DNA of 64,000 bases. Source: CAYQJS01 sp964417895. GTDB lineage: Bacteria; Chloroflexota; UBA6077; SHYK01. This document shows, piece after piece, positions 35,068 through 44,252 of this stretch. The notes beneath the pieces are model-generated. The model did not search any database and was not told where the DNA came from. It saw nothing but the letters and a program-made list of their open reading frames with translations. Every line of letters starts with the position of its first letter. Positions within the stretch are counted from its first letter, which is position 1. The stretch spans positions 62,001-126,000 of the forward strand of contig CAYQJS010000003.1 of NCBI GenBank assembly GCA_964417895.1, read 5' to 3'. The position numbers were made by a program, and so were the translations under genes.

Positions 35068-36291
35068 CTACCGTGGCGCCACAGCCGCCTCGGCCGGCAG
35101 CCCGAGCTCGCGCCACGGCTTATCCGCCGGCACCACCTCCACCACGCAACAGATCTCGTCCGCCGGGAAGTCGCCGCCGATGCCCACTGGATCACGCCCT
35201 TCCTGCACCGCGCGGATCGACGCCAGCATCAGCGCCCGCATGTGGACGACCGCAAGGTCCGCGTGCCCCAGGTGCTCTTTGCCCCGGTCCACGATCGGCT
35301 TCATGGTCTCCTGAATGCCGGCGTCCTGGTCCGGAATGAGCGGGATCCCCGACCAGCTATCGACTTTCATCGCGCCTCGATCCTGAAGATGATTGTTGGC
35401 CCGCGTCCGACGCTTGGTAAACGGGTCGGCCATCTCGTACGGGTGCGTCCACTTCTCGGGCGCGAGCAGGCCGTCCTCATGTGTGAAGTTGAAGGTGAAC
35501 GCCCAGTTGTGCTCGTCGTCAATGGGCACCCAACCGTGCGCGGCCTGGGTCTGGTCCCTGACAAAGGGCACGATGGTATACCAGGGCATGATGAAGGGGG
35601 TGATGCGCACGTACTGCTGGCCCGCCCCGGCCGAGCGCAGCGCCCCATAGCGGAATCCATACGGCATGTCCTGCAGCTCCAGACGTGGAGCCAGGTCGCG
35701 CGTGATGAGGGCGCCTCGGTCGGCCGCGATGCCGGAGCGGTGCAAGAACGACACGTGTGAGGAGTCGATACCGCCTTCGATGCTCTGCAGGTAGCTGCAT
35801 TCAAGGCGCACCTTCTTCGCGTGGGTGTTCTGTCTCACGTTCCACGGAAAGTCGGGAAACGGTGGCATCCGGTCGGGCGGGCCCATGTACGCCCAGACCA
35901 CTCCGCACGCCTCGTAGGTCGGGTAGGCCGTGATCTTCAGCTTGCCCTCGTAGGGCCGGGCGCCGGCTTCGTTCGGCGTCTCCAGCACGGTGCCGCTCAC
36001 ATCGTACTTCCACCCGTGGTAGATGCACCGCAGCCCGCACTCCTCGTTGCGCGCGTGCAGGAGTGATGCGCCGCGGTGGGCGCAGAACTCCTCGAGCAGG
36101 CCGACCCGACCGCTGGTGTCGCGAAAGGCCACCAGCTCCTCGCCCAGGAGCTTCACGCGCACCGGCGGTCCATCGGGCTCGGCCACTTCATCGGCGACCA
36201 GCGCCGGGATCCAGTAGCGTCGGAGCACCTCACCCATGGCCGTCCCCGGCCCGACTCTGGTCAGCAGCTCGTTCTCCTCGCGGGTCAGCAT
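35068..36291 (-). CDS. Rieske non-haem iron ring-hydroxylating oxygenase (alpha subunit)
   Basis: 407 residues. The 2Fe-2S Rieske centre has C70, H72, C89 and H92 (FCAHRG, CIYHGW). The mononuclear iron site is D176, H179, H184 (GGIDSSHVSFLH). It is of the phthalate-4,5-dioxygenase-like (OphA/Pht) single-component-oxygenase class and needs an external reductase, not found in the window. Close in residue spacing to the gene at 38539. GGAGGTGC precedes the ATG. Substrate unknown: phthalate-, phenoxy- or steroid-like compounds are typical. Neighbour of a family 5 binding protein gene on the same strand. Confidence 0.88.
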   Translation of the reverse strand: MLTREENELLTRVGPGTAMGEVLRRYWIPALVADEVAEPDGPPVRVKLLGEELVAFRDTSGRVGLLEEFCAHRGASLLHARNEECGLRCIYHGWKYDVSGTVLETPNEAGARPYEGKLKITAYPTYEACGVVWAYMGPPDRMPPFPDFPWNVRQNTHAKKVRLECSYLQSIEGGIDSSHVSFLHRSGIAADRGALITRDLAPRLELQDMPYGFRYGALRSAGAGQQYVRITPFIMPWYTIVPFVRDQTQAAHGWVPIDDEHNWAFTFNFTHEDGLLAPEKWTHPYEMADPFTKRRTRANNHLQDRGAMKVDSWSGIPLIPDQDAGIQETMKPIVDRGKEHLGHADLAVVHMRALMLASIRAVQEGRDPVGIGGDFPADEICCVVEVVPADKPWRELGLPAEAAVAPR

Positions 36292-36332
36292 GTTTGCACC
36301 TCCATGTGCCCGTATGTCATTGTTCTGAAAAT

Positions 36333-36369
36333 TCCCTCGCCCTCTGGGAGAGGGTTAGGGTGAGGGCGC
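36333..36369. repeat. Dispersed GC-rich hairpin repeat (CCCTCTGGGAGAGGG type)
   Basis: CCCTCTGGGAGAGGG followed by TTAGGGTGAGGGCG. The same family occurs at 12581, 36521, 44108 and 44201. Confidence 0.6.
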
Positions 36370-36418
36370 TCCCTTCCCCGCGATTTTCATCGTTCGAGGT
36401 GCCGCGCGGCGGCATGGA

Positions 36419-36494
36419 CAATTCTGAGGGCGTCAGCCCGAAGAATCCGCGCCCACGAGGTACGGGATTCTTCGCCTTCGGCTCAAGAATGACA
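36419..36494. repeat. Dispersed repeat containing TTCGCCTTCGGCTCA
   Basis: Contains GATTCTTCGCCTTCGGCTCA followed by AGAATGACA; a related copy (GCTTCGCCTTCGGCTCAGCA) lies at 60628-60658. Interspersed repeat of unknown function. Confidence 0.55.
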
Positions 36495-36520
36495 ATTGCC
36501 ATCTGGCGGGGCGTCCGGGT

Positions 36521-36566
36521 GCCCCCTCACCCTCACCCTCTCCCCCCGTGCGCGGGGGAGAGGGGA
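36521..36566. repeat. Dispersed GC-rich hairpin repeat
   Basis: CCCTCACCCTCACCCTCTCC followed by CCCCGTGCGCGGGG and AGAGGGG; same family as the copy at 36333. Could fold just downstream of the binding-protein gene on the minus strand. Confidence 0.6.
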
Positions 36567-36570
36567 ATGT

Positions 36571-38336
36571 TCAGCGCACCGACCACTCGTGGGCGTTCCA
36601 CGCGCGCGTGGGAAGCGTGTTCTCCATGCGATTGCTCACCATGTTCGCCTCGGTGCTGTAGAACATCCCCATGATGATGAGCTCATCGGTGACCTGGCGG
36701 ATCATACGGCGGAGCACGTCCATACGCTCGTTCCAGGGCACGGTCGTGTAGTAGCGATCCACGAGGCCGTCGTACTCCGGGTTCATGTAGCGCGTGTAGT
36801 TGAAACCGCCGGTCACGCGGAAGCTGTTCTCCGGCAGCCGCGCCCGGGAACTGTGGATCCTGGTGATCATGTCCAGTCTGCCCTGGCGGATAATCTCCAG
36901 CCCGGGGAACGTGGCCCGATATTCTCCTTCCTGGGTGCGCGCCAGAGGCACCACGTGGGGCTCCGTGGCGATCCCTGCCCGCTGTAAGTAGTCGGCAATC
37001 GACAGCATGGCCTTCTGGTTCTCGGTCGTGGTCGTCGTTCGCGTCTCGATCGTTGGCTTGCGTCCAGCACTGTCGACGTAGAGCCCGTCAGGGCCCTTCA
37101 CATAGCCGAGGCCCTCGATGATCTGAGCCGTCCGGCGGAGGTCATAGTCGTAGCGCACCGCGGCGTCCTCGACCTCCGGATACTCCCGGACGTCGGCACT
37201 GATGACGGCGTGCGCCACGAGCGCCAGCCCCGGTTGGAAGGTGTTTGCCATGTCCTGGCGGTCGATGGCGCGGAGCAGCGCGCGGCGGAACTGGACGTTG
37301 GCGAGGACCGGCGGATTGGGGGTGAGCAGCTGTGGAAAAGCCACGATGGGGCTGCGGTCACCTGGCACCCAGGTCCCAGCCGGCCAGGCGACCTGGCTCA
37401 CCTCGTCGAGGGAGAAGTTGCGCTCGCCGATCGTCACGTCCACAGCGCCAGCCAGCACGTTGGCCATCAGAGTGCTGGCGTCGGGAATGAACCGCACCTC
37501 GATCTCATCGATCTTCGGTCGCCCGAGCACGTAGAGCTCGTTCGCCACCAGCGTGACGGAACTGCCCTTGATCCAGTCGCGTGGCCTGAATGGGCCGCTG
37601 CCCACGAACTCGGTCGTCCAGTAGGCGTGGTCAACGAAGTTGGCCTTCTCTTCCTGGTAGACCCTTTCCAGCACATGTCTGGGAAGGGGGACGGCCATGT
37701 CGTCGGAGGGCATCTTGCCGAACATCATGTCCGCGTCGATGAACGGCTGCTTCCAGAAGACGGTGACCGTCAATGGATCAGATGACTCGATGCGGTCGAA
37801 CGAGGCATAGGCCGTGCTATTGAACAGCGGGAGCTCGCGGTCCTGCCCGACCTGCACCGCGAACGCGAGGTCCTCCACCGTCAGCGGCGTCCCATCGTGC
37901 CAGCGGGTCCCCGGGCGGATCCGCCAAGTGGTCTCCATGCGGCCGTCGGGAAACACCTTCCACAGGCCGTTCTCGATGCCTGGTACAGCCTCCGCCAGCT
38001 GCGGGCGGATGATGCCTCTGTCGTCCACGATGGTCAGCCCAGCGGACACGAGACGGTCGAGCCCGGTGGCGCCCGGGGTTATCGTGTTGAGGGTTTTGCT
38101 CAGCGTGGGTAACTCCGCGCGAATCCCGCGGTAATCCGTGTGAGCCGTGGGGCGCGGTCGCTGCCGGTGGCGAGGGTGGATTGCGACGTGGGCGGCGCAC
38201 AGGCCGCGACGAGGGCGGCGAGCACCACGGCGAGGACGCCGGCCCGCGCCGCGGCCTCCGTCAAATGCGACCAACGCTCGCTCCGGCGGCGGGTCGCCGG
38301 CTCGCTGGAACGGGGAGCTTGATGGCAAGTCCGCAT
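36571..38336 (-). pseudogene. Family 5 solute-binding lipoprotein gene with frameshift after the signal peptide
   Basis: The start (ATG 38336 after GGAG), signal peptide and lipobox (LVAACAPP, Cys46) are in one frame and run into a stop at 38100 after APRLTRITAG. The rest of the binding protein (IRAELPTLSKTLNT onward, WHDGTPLTVEDLAFAVQVGQ, RRALLRAIDRQDM, ending WNAHEWSVR) is in another frame. Adding one G to the GCGGGATTC tract at about 38126-38132 joins the two into a normal-length protein. As given, the product would lack an export signal. Either recently inactivated or a one-base sequencing error. Same strand as the Rieske genes on both sides. Confidence 0.75.
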
Positions 38337-38378
38337 TGGAGCTCCGATCATTAGCGGTCAGTTGTCATGAGCGTGGGT

Positions 38379-38520
38379 ACCCCCCTCCCTAACCCTCCCC
38401 CGCAAGGGGGGAGGGGACAGGCTCTTCCCCCCTCTCCCAATGCTGGGAGAGGGGGGAGCGCTGGATGTGTCCGGAGCCCCTCCCTCAGGATTGGGGGAGG
38501 GGTGGGGGTGGGGGCCGCAC
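38379..38520. repeat. Cluster of three GC-rich hairpin repeats
   Basis: CCCTCCCCCGCAAGGGGGGAGGGG, CCCCTCTCCCAATGCTGGGAGAGGGG and CCCCTCCCTCAGGATTGGGGGAGGGG follow one another, each able to form a stem of 8-9 bp. Lies between a binding-protein gene and a Rieske gene. Similar to the block at 50805-50936. Confidence 0.65.
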
Positions 38521-38538
38521 ACCGCGAAAAAGGCGCCG

Positions 38539-39831
38539 TCACCGCGCAAGCGCGGCCTCGCGCTCACGCGGGTTCATGTCGGGCACGATCACGGCGTGCC
38601 AGCGGTCGTCACGGGGAAGGATGCGATCGATGGCCCGCGCCCGGCTGTAGTCTGTGCCCTGCGCACCTCGAGGGTCGCGACCCTCCGCCACGGCTTGCGC
38701 AGCTTCGGTCAACAGCTGGCGCGTGGTGATGATGGCCCGGTCGGCGGGCCCGAGGTGCTCTTCACTCCGGTCGACGATGGGGCCCATGCTCTCCTGCACC
38801 GCCCGATCCTGCGTGTTGGTGCCAGAGATGCCGGAAAAGCTCTGGACGGCCTGCACCTGGCGATCGATGTTCCAGTTGTTGCGCTTGTTCGCGTACGAGC
38901 GGAACTCGTTCGTCCAGTCCACTGAGTCGGCGCCGTTGCCAAACCCGCGCTGGTCCATCTGGGCGTCGGTCAAGGGCTCGGGGCCGTAGCTGTAGTTCCA
39001 GTTAAAGACCATGGAGTTGTAGTCGTCGATCGGGACCCAGTGGTGGCCGGAGATGATGGTCTGAATCGGCCCCCCGCGGCCCACCTGGTTGGGCCTGATC
39101 TGCGTGAAAGGCATCACGAAGTGATAGCCCCGCACGTAGAGGTCGGCCTCATCGAGGTCGCGCACGCCAAAGTAGCGGTAGCCGTAATCCGTATGGTCCA
39201 GCTCGAGGGTCGGCGCGCTGCTGCGGACAAAGGGTGAAGTGATCGGGTTGCCGCTCTCGGCGTTGGCGCTCAGCGACCGGTGCAGGATGGGCGCGTGCGA
39301 CGTGTCGATCCCGCCCTCGAGCGCCTGAACCCAGTTGCATTCCTCCCTCACTTTGGTGACGCTGCGGTGAGCGGCCGACACTCGCAGGTACTCGAAGTCG
39401 GGGGCCGGGGGCGTGTGCTCGGGCGTCCCCATATAGGTCCAGACGACGCCCCCCCGCTCGCAGGTGGGGTAGGCAGTCGTTGTGATTCTGTCTGCGAAGC
39501 TCACCGGCTCGTTCATCTGGTGGACGCACTGGCCGGTCACATCGTATTTCCAGCCGTGATAGACGCAGCGGAGCCCACCCTCCTCGTTGCGGCCGAGCCA
39601 GAGCGACGCTCGGCGGTGGGGGCACAGCTCAGCGAGCAGCCCTACTCGGCCGCTGCTATCGCGGAAGGCCACCAGGTTCTCGCTCAGGAGCCTCACACGA
39701 ACTGGCGGGCAGTCCGGCGCCGGCAGCTCCCATGACAGAAGCGCCGGCATCCAGTAGCGCCGGAGTGTCTCGCCCATGGGGGTGCCCGCCCCCGTTGTGG
39801 TTAGCACGTCGTTGTCTTCTTTTGTAAGCAT
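38539..39831 (-). CDS. Rieske non-haem iron ring-hydroxylating oxygenase (alpha subunit)
   Basis: 430 residues from the ATG at 39831 (GGGAGGATC upstream; a longer frame to 39879 is unsupported). Rieske ligands C70, H72, C89, H92 (CPHRRA, CVYHGW) and iron ligands D176, H179, H184 (GGIDTSHAPILH) are at identical positions to those of the gene at 35068, so the two are close paralogs. The C-terminal ~25 residues are charged and extra. Needs ferredoxin/reductase partners encoded elsewhere. Substrate unknown. Confidence 0.88.
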   Translation of the reverse strand: MLTKEDNDVLTTTGAGTPMGETLRRYWMPALLSWELPAPDCPPVRVRLLSENLVAFRDSSGRVGLLAELCPHRRASLWLGRNEEGGLRCVYHGWKYDVTGQCVHQMNEPVSFADRITTTAYPTCERGGVVWTYMGTPEHTPPAPDFEYLRVSAAHRSVTKVREECNWVQALEGGIDTSHAPILHRSLSANAESGNPITSPFVRSSAPTLELDHTDYGYRYFGVRDLDEADLYVRGYHFVMPFTQIRPNQVGRGGPIQTIISGHHWVPIDDYNSMVFNWNYSYGPEPLTDAQMDQRGFGNGADSVDWTNEFRSYANKRNNWNIDRQVQAVQSFSGISGTNTQDRAVQESMGPIVDRSEEHLGPADRAIITTRQLLTEAAQAVAEGRDPRGAQGTDYSRARAIDRILPRDDRWHAVIVPDMNPREREAALAR

Positions 39832-39925
39832 GCGATCCTCCCGGTCCTGGAACCTTGCGGTAGCTGCTCGGTCAGTCATAGTACCGCGCCCGAAGCCCGA
39901 AACAAAACGAGCCGGCCGCCGGCGA

Positions 39926-40315
39926 TCACACCGGCGCTTGGAGAGGCCTAAGCGCGGCGATCTCCTTGGCCGCAGGCCCGTGCGTGGCCTGCCAGAGGTC
40001 CCAGTCGAGCTGCAACCCTAGCCAGAAGTCAGCAGACATGCCGACGACCCGTGCTAAGCGTAACGCAGTGTCTGGTGTCACTGTCCGCTTCGCGTGAATG
40101 ACCTCATTGAGCCGCGGGAACGAGACCCCTAGCCGTTCGGCCAATTTGGTCTGCGTAACACCGAGCGGCTTTATGAATTCCTCGAGCAGCATTTCTCCGG
40201 GGTGAGTGGGTGGCCTGTGGCGGGGGAGGCGGCGACCCACCAGCTGCACAGGAACCGCATGTGATTCCTCGACGCGCCTTTCAATGGTAGTCCGTGATTT
40301 CGACGTCGGCGGCAT
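39926..40315 (-). CDS. higA: HigA-type antitoxin (XRE/HTH)
   Basis: 129 residues. PPTHPGEMLLEEFIKPLGVT and QTKLAERLGVSFPRLNEVIH carry the HigA/VapI helix-turn-helix, followed by RTVTPDTALRLARVVGMSAD and FWLGLQLDWDLW, all typical. GGGAGGGTG directly precedes the ATG at 40315, so the gene overlaps the end of higB by 35 bp and begins with about 35 residues that are not HTH-like. HigA neutralises HigB and represses the operon. Toxin-first order is standard for this family. Confidence 0.85.
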   Translation of the reverse strand: MPPTSKSRTTIERRVEESHAVPVQLVGRRLPRHRPPTHPGEMLLEEFIKPLGVTQTKLAERLGVSFPRLNEVIHAKRTVTPDTALRLARVVGMSADFWLGLQLDWDLWQATHGPAAKEIAALRPLQAPV

Positions 40316-40574
40316 CTTCACCCTCCCACCTGAAACAAACGCGAAATTGGTCGTTGATACGGATGCTGTACTGCCCAACTCGGTCGCCGCTCAATCGTTC
40401 TAGACGGTTCCCCGGTGGAACGGCGAGATCCCTGAGTTGCCGGACCCGATTGATCTGGTCGAGCTTTCGGCGTGCCACCGGCCACAGAGTCGGTGGACAC
40501 ACTCGCCGGGCGGCGGGCGTGTCGGCACCGTCGAAAACGTCCTCGGTACCTTGGTCCCGAAAGGATCGTATCAC
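40281..40574 (-). CDS. higB: HigB-type mRNA interferase toxin
   Basis: About 97 residues from the GTG at 40574 (ATG 40583 or 40598 possible). VIRSFRDQGTEDVF, RRKLDQINRV, LRDLAVPPGNRLERLSGDR and GQYSIRINDQFRVCFRWEG follow the RelE-like HigB fold, a ribosome-dependent endoribonuclease. The final EITDYH with the catalytic His/Tyr region is intact. The GTG was chosen because it aligns with the usual HigB start and lies 7 nt after a perfect TATAAT. Confidence 0.85.
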   Translation of the reverse strand: MIRSFRDQGTEDVFDGADTPAARRVCPPTLWPVARRKLDQINRVRQLRDLAVPPGNRLERLSGDRVGQYSIRINDQFRVCFRWEGEDAADVEITDYH

Positions 40575-40581
40575 GCACTGC

Positions 40582-40587
40582 ATTATA
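40582..40587 (-). promoter_or_regulatory. Consensus -10 box (TATAAT) of higBA
   Basis: TATAAT on the minus strand, 7 nt before the GTG at 40574. It overlaps the alternative ATG at 40583, which therefore cannot be in the transcript if this box is used. Suggests a leaderless higBA message. No good -35 is seen. Confidence 0.45.
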
Positions 40588-40808
40588 ACGATTAGCATGA
40601 TGTGTACGTTGCCACGCACGCCAAGTTTTTCAGAGGGCTTGCAACTCCACTTCCGCCGCTACGAGGATCACGCGGGGGGATGGGGTATCTAGCTGAGCAC
40701 GTGGCGTCAGGAGAGTGACGTCAAAGCCCGCGCGAGTGCCCAGGCTTTGACTCCGTCGTGCCATGGTGGTAGTCTCGCCCCAACGAACGAAATCCCAAGG
40801 AGAGCACC

Positions 40809-42484
40809 GTGCCATACGACCTGCTGATTCGCAACGGGAAGGTCATCGACGGTTCTGGCATCCCCGCCTTTCACGGGGACGTGGCGATCAGCGATGGTCG
40901 CATCGTCGACGTCGGGAGAGTTCGGGATGGGGCAACGCGGGTCCTGGACGCCGACGGGCTGGTCGTGGCCCCTGGGATCATCGACAACCACACGCACTAC
41001 GATGCCCAGGTGACGTGGGACCCGCTGTGCACCTACTCCTGCTACCACGGCGCGACCACGGTGATTATTGGGAACTGCTCCCTCGGCCTCGCGCCCGCCC
41101 ACCCCGAAGACCGGGAGACGCTGGCGAGTATCCTCTCGCACGTCGAGGCGATCCCGCTCGAGGCCATCCGCGCCGGCGTCACGTGGTCCTGGGAGACCAT
41201 CCCCCAGTATATGGACGCCCTGGACCGCCGGCTCGGCGTCAACGTTGGGTGCCTTATCGGCCACTCCGCCGTGCGGCGCTATGTGATGGGCGAGGCCTCC
41301 CAGGAACGGCACGCGAGCGATGAGGAAGTCGCGGCCATGAAGGCCATCGTCCGCGAGGGCATCGAGGCCGGCGCCGTGGGGGTCTCCTTCGAACGCAACT
41401 TCCGCCACTTCGACTGGAACGGCCGCCTGGCTCCCACCAACGTCGCCGCCGACGACGAGATTTTCGCCGTGGCCGGGGTTGTTGATGAAGCGGGTCTGGC
41501 GTGATCCAGTTCGGGGGCGACCGCGACCTGAGCGAGCGGGTCGCGCGGGCGAGCGGGCGCCCGGTCTTTTGCGGCAACATCACCTGGCAAGCCATCGCCC
41601 CCGACCGTTGGCGCGACCGCCTCGCCGAGGCTGAAGGCATGATGCGGGAGGGGCATCGCGCGTACCAGTTCGTGATGCCAAGGCCGGGCGACCTGCGCTA
41701 CACGCTGAAGACCGCGCAGCACTTCGATGCGTTGCCCACCTGGAAGACGGTCATGCTCCTCCCGCTGGAGGAGCGCAAGCGAGCGTTCAGCGATCCGGCT
41801 ACCCGAGCGAGACTCCACGTTGAGGCGGTCGAGACGCCGGCCGACCCCGGTCAGGGCGGCCAGTTCACGCGGCGCTGGGACCTGCAGTTCGTGTTCCGCC
41901 CAGCGCTGGCGAAGAATCAGGGACTCAAGGGCAAGAGTGTGGCGCAGATCGCGCAGGAGCAGGGCAGCGACGTGCTGGACGTCTTCCTGGACTTGGCCCT
42001 GGAGGAGGACCTGGAGACGGAGTTCGAGCGCCGCGAGGTGAACAGCGACGAGGCCGCCATGACTGCGCTGCTCACCAGCCCGTACACGATCATCGGGCAA
42101 TCGGACGGTGGGGCCCACGTCGTCTTTCGGACCGACTACAGCTACAGCACGTATATGCTCTCCCACTGGGTCCGTGAGAAGGAGATCATGCCCCTCGAGG
42201 AGGCGATCCGAAAGCTCACGTTTGTGCCGGCGTCGCTCTTCGGCCTGTACGACCGAGGACTCGTCCGCCCCGGCATGGCCGCCGACCTGATGGTGTTCGA
42301 TCCCGAGACCGTCGGGCCGCTGGAGCCCGACGAGGCGCCGGACCTGCCGGGCGGCGCGACCCGCCGCAGGCAGCTGGCCCAGGGGATCGAGTGGACCGTC
42401 GTGAACGGGCAGGTGCTTCTCGAAGAGGGCGAGCACACAGGCGCCTATCCCGGCAGGGTCGCCCGCAGCACCGCCCGGGTGTAA
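40809..42484 (+). pseudogene. N-acyl-D-amino-acid deacylase-type amidohydrolase, split by a frameshift
   Basis: GTG start after AAGGAG. The first frame (to the TGA at 41502-41504) has NGKVIDGSGIP, the metal motif IIDNHTHYDAQ and GNCSLGLAPA with the family's metal-binding Cys. The second frame continues at once with GVIQFGG, then SDGGAHVVF near the C-terminus, PLEEAIRKLTFVPASLFGLY and RPGMAADLMVFDP. Adding one base in GGTCTGGCGTG at about 41496-41500 would give a single protein of about 558 residues, the usual length. The second part also starts with GTG overlapping the stop as GTGA, so coupled two-part translation is a weaker alternative. Hydrolyses N-acyl-D-amino acids or related cyclic amides. 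Confidence 0.75.
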
Positions 42485-42489
42485 GCGGT

Positions 42490-42508
42490 TGCACCAAATT
42501 CTGGTGCA
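42490..42508. terminator. Short hairpin after the amidohydrolase gene
   Basis: TGCACCA-AATTC-TGGTGCA, stem 7 bp, 6 nt after the stop codon. No clear T-run, so terminator function is uncertain. Confidence 0.3.
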
Positions 42509-42534
42509 GTTTCGCCCAGAGGGAGGCCGGTATT

Positions 42535-42609
42535 CCCGTAGGGGTCGGGCACGCCCGACCCGCGTGCCCCAACATGGAGGGCGGGCGAGGCGTGCCTCGC
42601 CCCTACGGG
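42535..42609. repeat. 75-bp inverted-repeat element (CCCGTAGGGG type)
   Basis: Starts CCCGTAGGGGTCGGGCACGC and ends GGCGTGCCTCGCCCCTACGGG in inverted orientation, so the whole unit can fold. It resembles dispersed GTAGGGGCGAGGC repeats seen in several phyla (from memory). It occupies the middle of the 303-bp gap before the Rieske gene, which otherwise shows nothing recognisable. Confidence 0.65.
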
Positions 42610-42787
42610 TGCACGGACCGGCCAGCGGCGGCCGTCAGGAACCAACGACAAACTACGTCGAGGTGCTTAGGCTCCGGTCGCGTGGGCACGTCGGTGTCTG
42701 TAGTCTATCTGTGCTATCCTCGGTCATCTCCACCTGGGCGAGCATGAGAAGCCCCGACGGGCCCTATCTGTTAAAAGGGAGGACGAC

Positions 42788-44026
42788 GTGCTGACGAAAG
42801 AACAGAACGAGCTGCTGACCCAGACCGGGGCGGGGACGCCGGCCGGCGAGCTACTGCGCCGCTACTGGCATCCGATCGCCATCGCGCAGGAGCTAACCGC
42901 GGATCAGCCCACGAAGTTCATTCGGGCGCTCGGCGAGGACCTTGTGCTCTTTCGCGATAAGAGCGGGAACGTTGGCCTCATCGCCGACCACTGCATGCAT
43001 CGGAGCGCCTCGTTGCTCTACGGGCGCGTGGAGGAACGCGGCATCGCGTGCGCGTACCACGGTTGGCTCTACGACACGAATGGCAACTGTCTGGAGACGC
43101 CTGCCGAACCGGCGGACAGCAAGTTCTATCTCACGGTCCGCATCAAGTCATATCCCGTGCAGAAGTTCGCCGGCATCTACTGGGCCTATATGGGGCCACT
43201 CCCCGCGCCGGCCCTCCCTAAGTACGACGTGCTCGCCCGCCCGGACGGTAGGCGCAGGATCACGGTCTTCCCCAACCTGGACTGCAACTGGTTCGCCGCC
43301 GCCGAGAATGCCGTGGACCCCTGGCACTTGCAGATCCTGCACCAAGACCAGCCGCGGAGCACCCACCGACCGGCCAACACGACCCGAGGCTACGTGGACG
43401 ACATCGAGTCGGTCGACTTCTACCTGACATCCTTCGGGATCATGAAGAAGCGCGTGTACAAGAACGGGCAGGTCGAAGAGCACCCCATGATCTTTCCGAC
43501 CCATCTGCGCACCGGCTCGTTGTGGCTGAGGACGCCCATCGACGACACCCACACTTTGCAGTTTACGGTGAGCTTCCAGCGGAGCGAAGACGGGTCGACG
43601 TCGGATCCGACCTCGGAGTCGCCAGAGGTCGTCTATCTCGAGTCCACCAAGGACCCGCCCGACCGCCTCCATCCCTTCACGCGCTTCAACCTCTACGCTC
43701 CCTGGGGGCAGATCCTCACCCAGGATATGGTGATGTGGGAGACCCAGGGGCCCATCTCCCCTCGTACTGACGAGCGCCTCGCCACCTCGGACGCGGGCAT
43801 CGTCATGCTACGGAACCTCATGTTCCAGGAGATCGAGCGCGTCCAGCAGGGCCTCGATCCCTTCGGAACAGTCCGTGATCCCGACCACGCGATCATCGAC
43901 ACGAACCTAGGCCACGAGCGCGGCCGAGTCACTGGTATCAGAACTGAGACAGTGGAATGGCGAGCGCCGGGCATGGAGAACATGCCGGCCGAGGCGCTGG
44001 CCGGGATGGGCTACGGCCGCGCCTGA
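42788..44026 (+). CDS. Rieske non-haem iron ring-hydroxylating oxygenase (alpha subunit)
   Basis: 412 residues, GTG start after GGGAGGACGAC. Rieske ligands C69, H71, C88, H91 (HCMHRS, CAYHGW); iron ligands D177, H180, H185 (ENAVDPWHLQILH). Together with the gene at 55349 it forms a second sub-type in this window, sharing SASLLYGRVEERGIAC and CLETPAEPADSKFYLTVRIK. Oxygenase component only; no reductase nearby. It stands alone on this strand with hairpin repeats on both sides. Substrate unknown. Confidence 0.88.
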   Translation: MLTKEQNELLTQTGAGTPAGELLRRYWHPIAIAQELTADQPTKFIRALGEDLVLFRDKSGNVGLIADHCMHRSASLLYGRVEERGIACAYHGWLYDTNGNCLETPAEPADSKFYLTVRIKSYPVQKFAGIYWAYMGPLPAPALPKYDVLARPDGRRRITVFPNLDCNWFAAAENAVDPWHLQILHQDQPRSTHRPANTTRGYVDDIESVDFYLTSFGIMKKRVYKNGQVEEHPMIFPTHLRTGSLWLRTPIDDTHTLQFTVSFQRSEDGSTSDPTSESPEVVYLESTKDPPDRLHPFTRFNLYAPWGQILTQDMVMWETQGPISPRTDERLATSDAGIVMLRNLMFQEIERVQQGLDPFGTVRDPDHAIIDTNLGHERGRVTGIRTETVEWRAPGMENMPAEALAGMGYGRA

Positions 44027-44107
44027 GATCAGCTTCAGGCTGGCTTAGCGCACCTTTTCGCAATTCCGCGCAGGCGTTGCGCAACGAGGGGCGGCGTGCG
44101 TGTCGCT

Positions 44108-44143
44108 CCTCTCCCGCCGCAGCGGGAGAGGCTGGGTGAGGGG
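44108..44143. repeat. Dispersed GC-rich hairpin repeat
   Basis: CCTCTCCCGCCGCAGCGGGAGAGG with trailing CTGGGTGAGGGG. Same family as 36333 and 12581. Lies between convergent genes. Confidence 0.6.
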
Positions 44144-44200
44144 ACCTTCTCGATGGCATATGCCAGAGGCACGACTGCCGGTGCTTCCCCCGGTGGGGCT

Positions 44201-44240
44201 GCCCTCACCCTCCCCTCTCCCACTGTGGTGGGAGAGGGAC
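44201..44240. repeat. Dispersed GC-rich hairpin repeat
   Basis: CCCTCACCCTCCCCTCTCCC followed by ACTGTGGTGGGAGAGGG. With the copy at 44108 it forms a pair in opposite orientation about 60 bp apart. Confidence 0.6.
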
Positions 44241-44252
44241 GTTACCCCAGGG

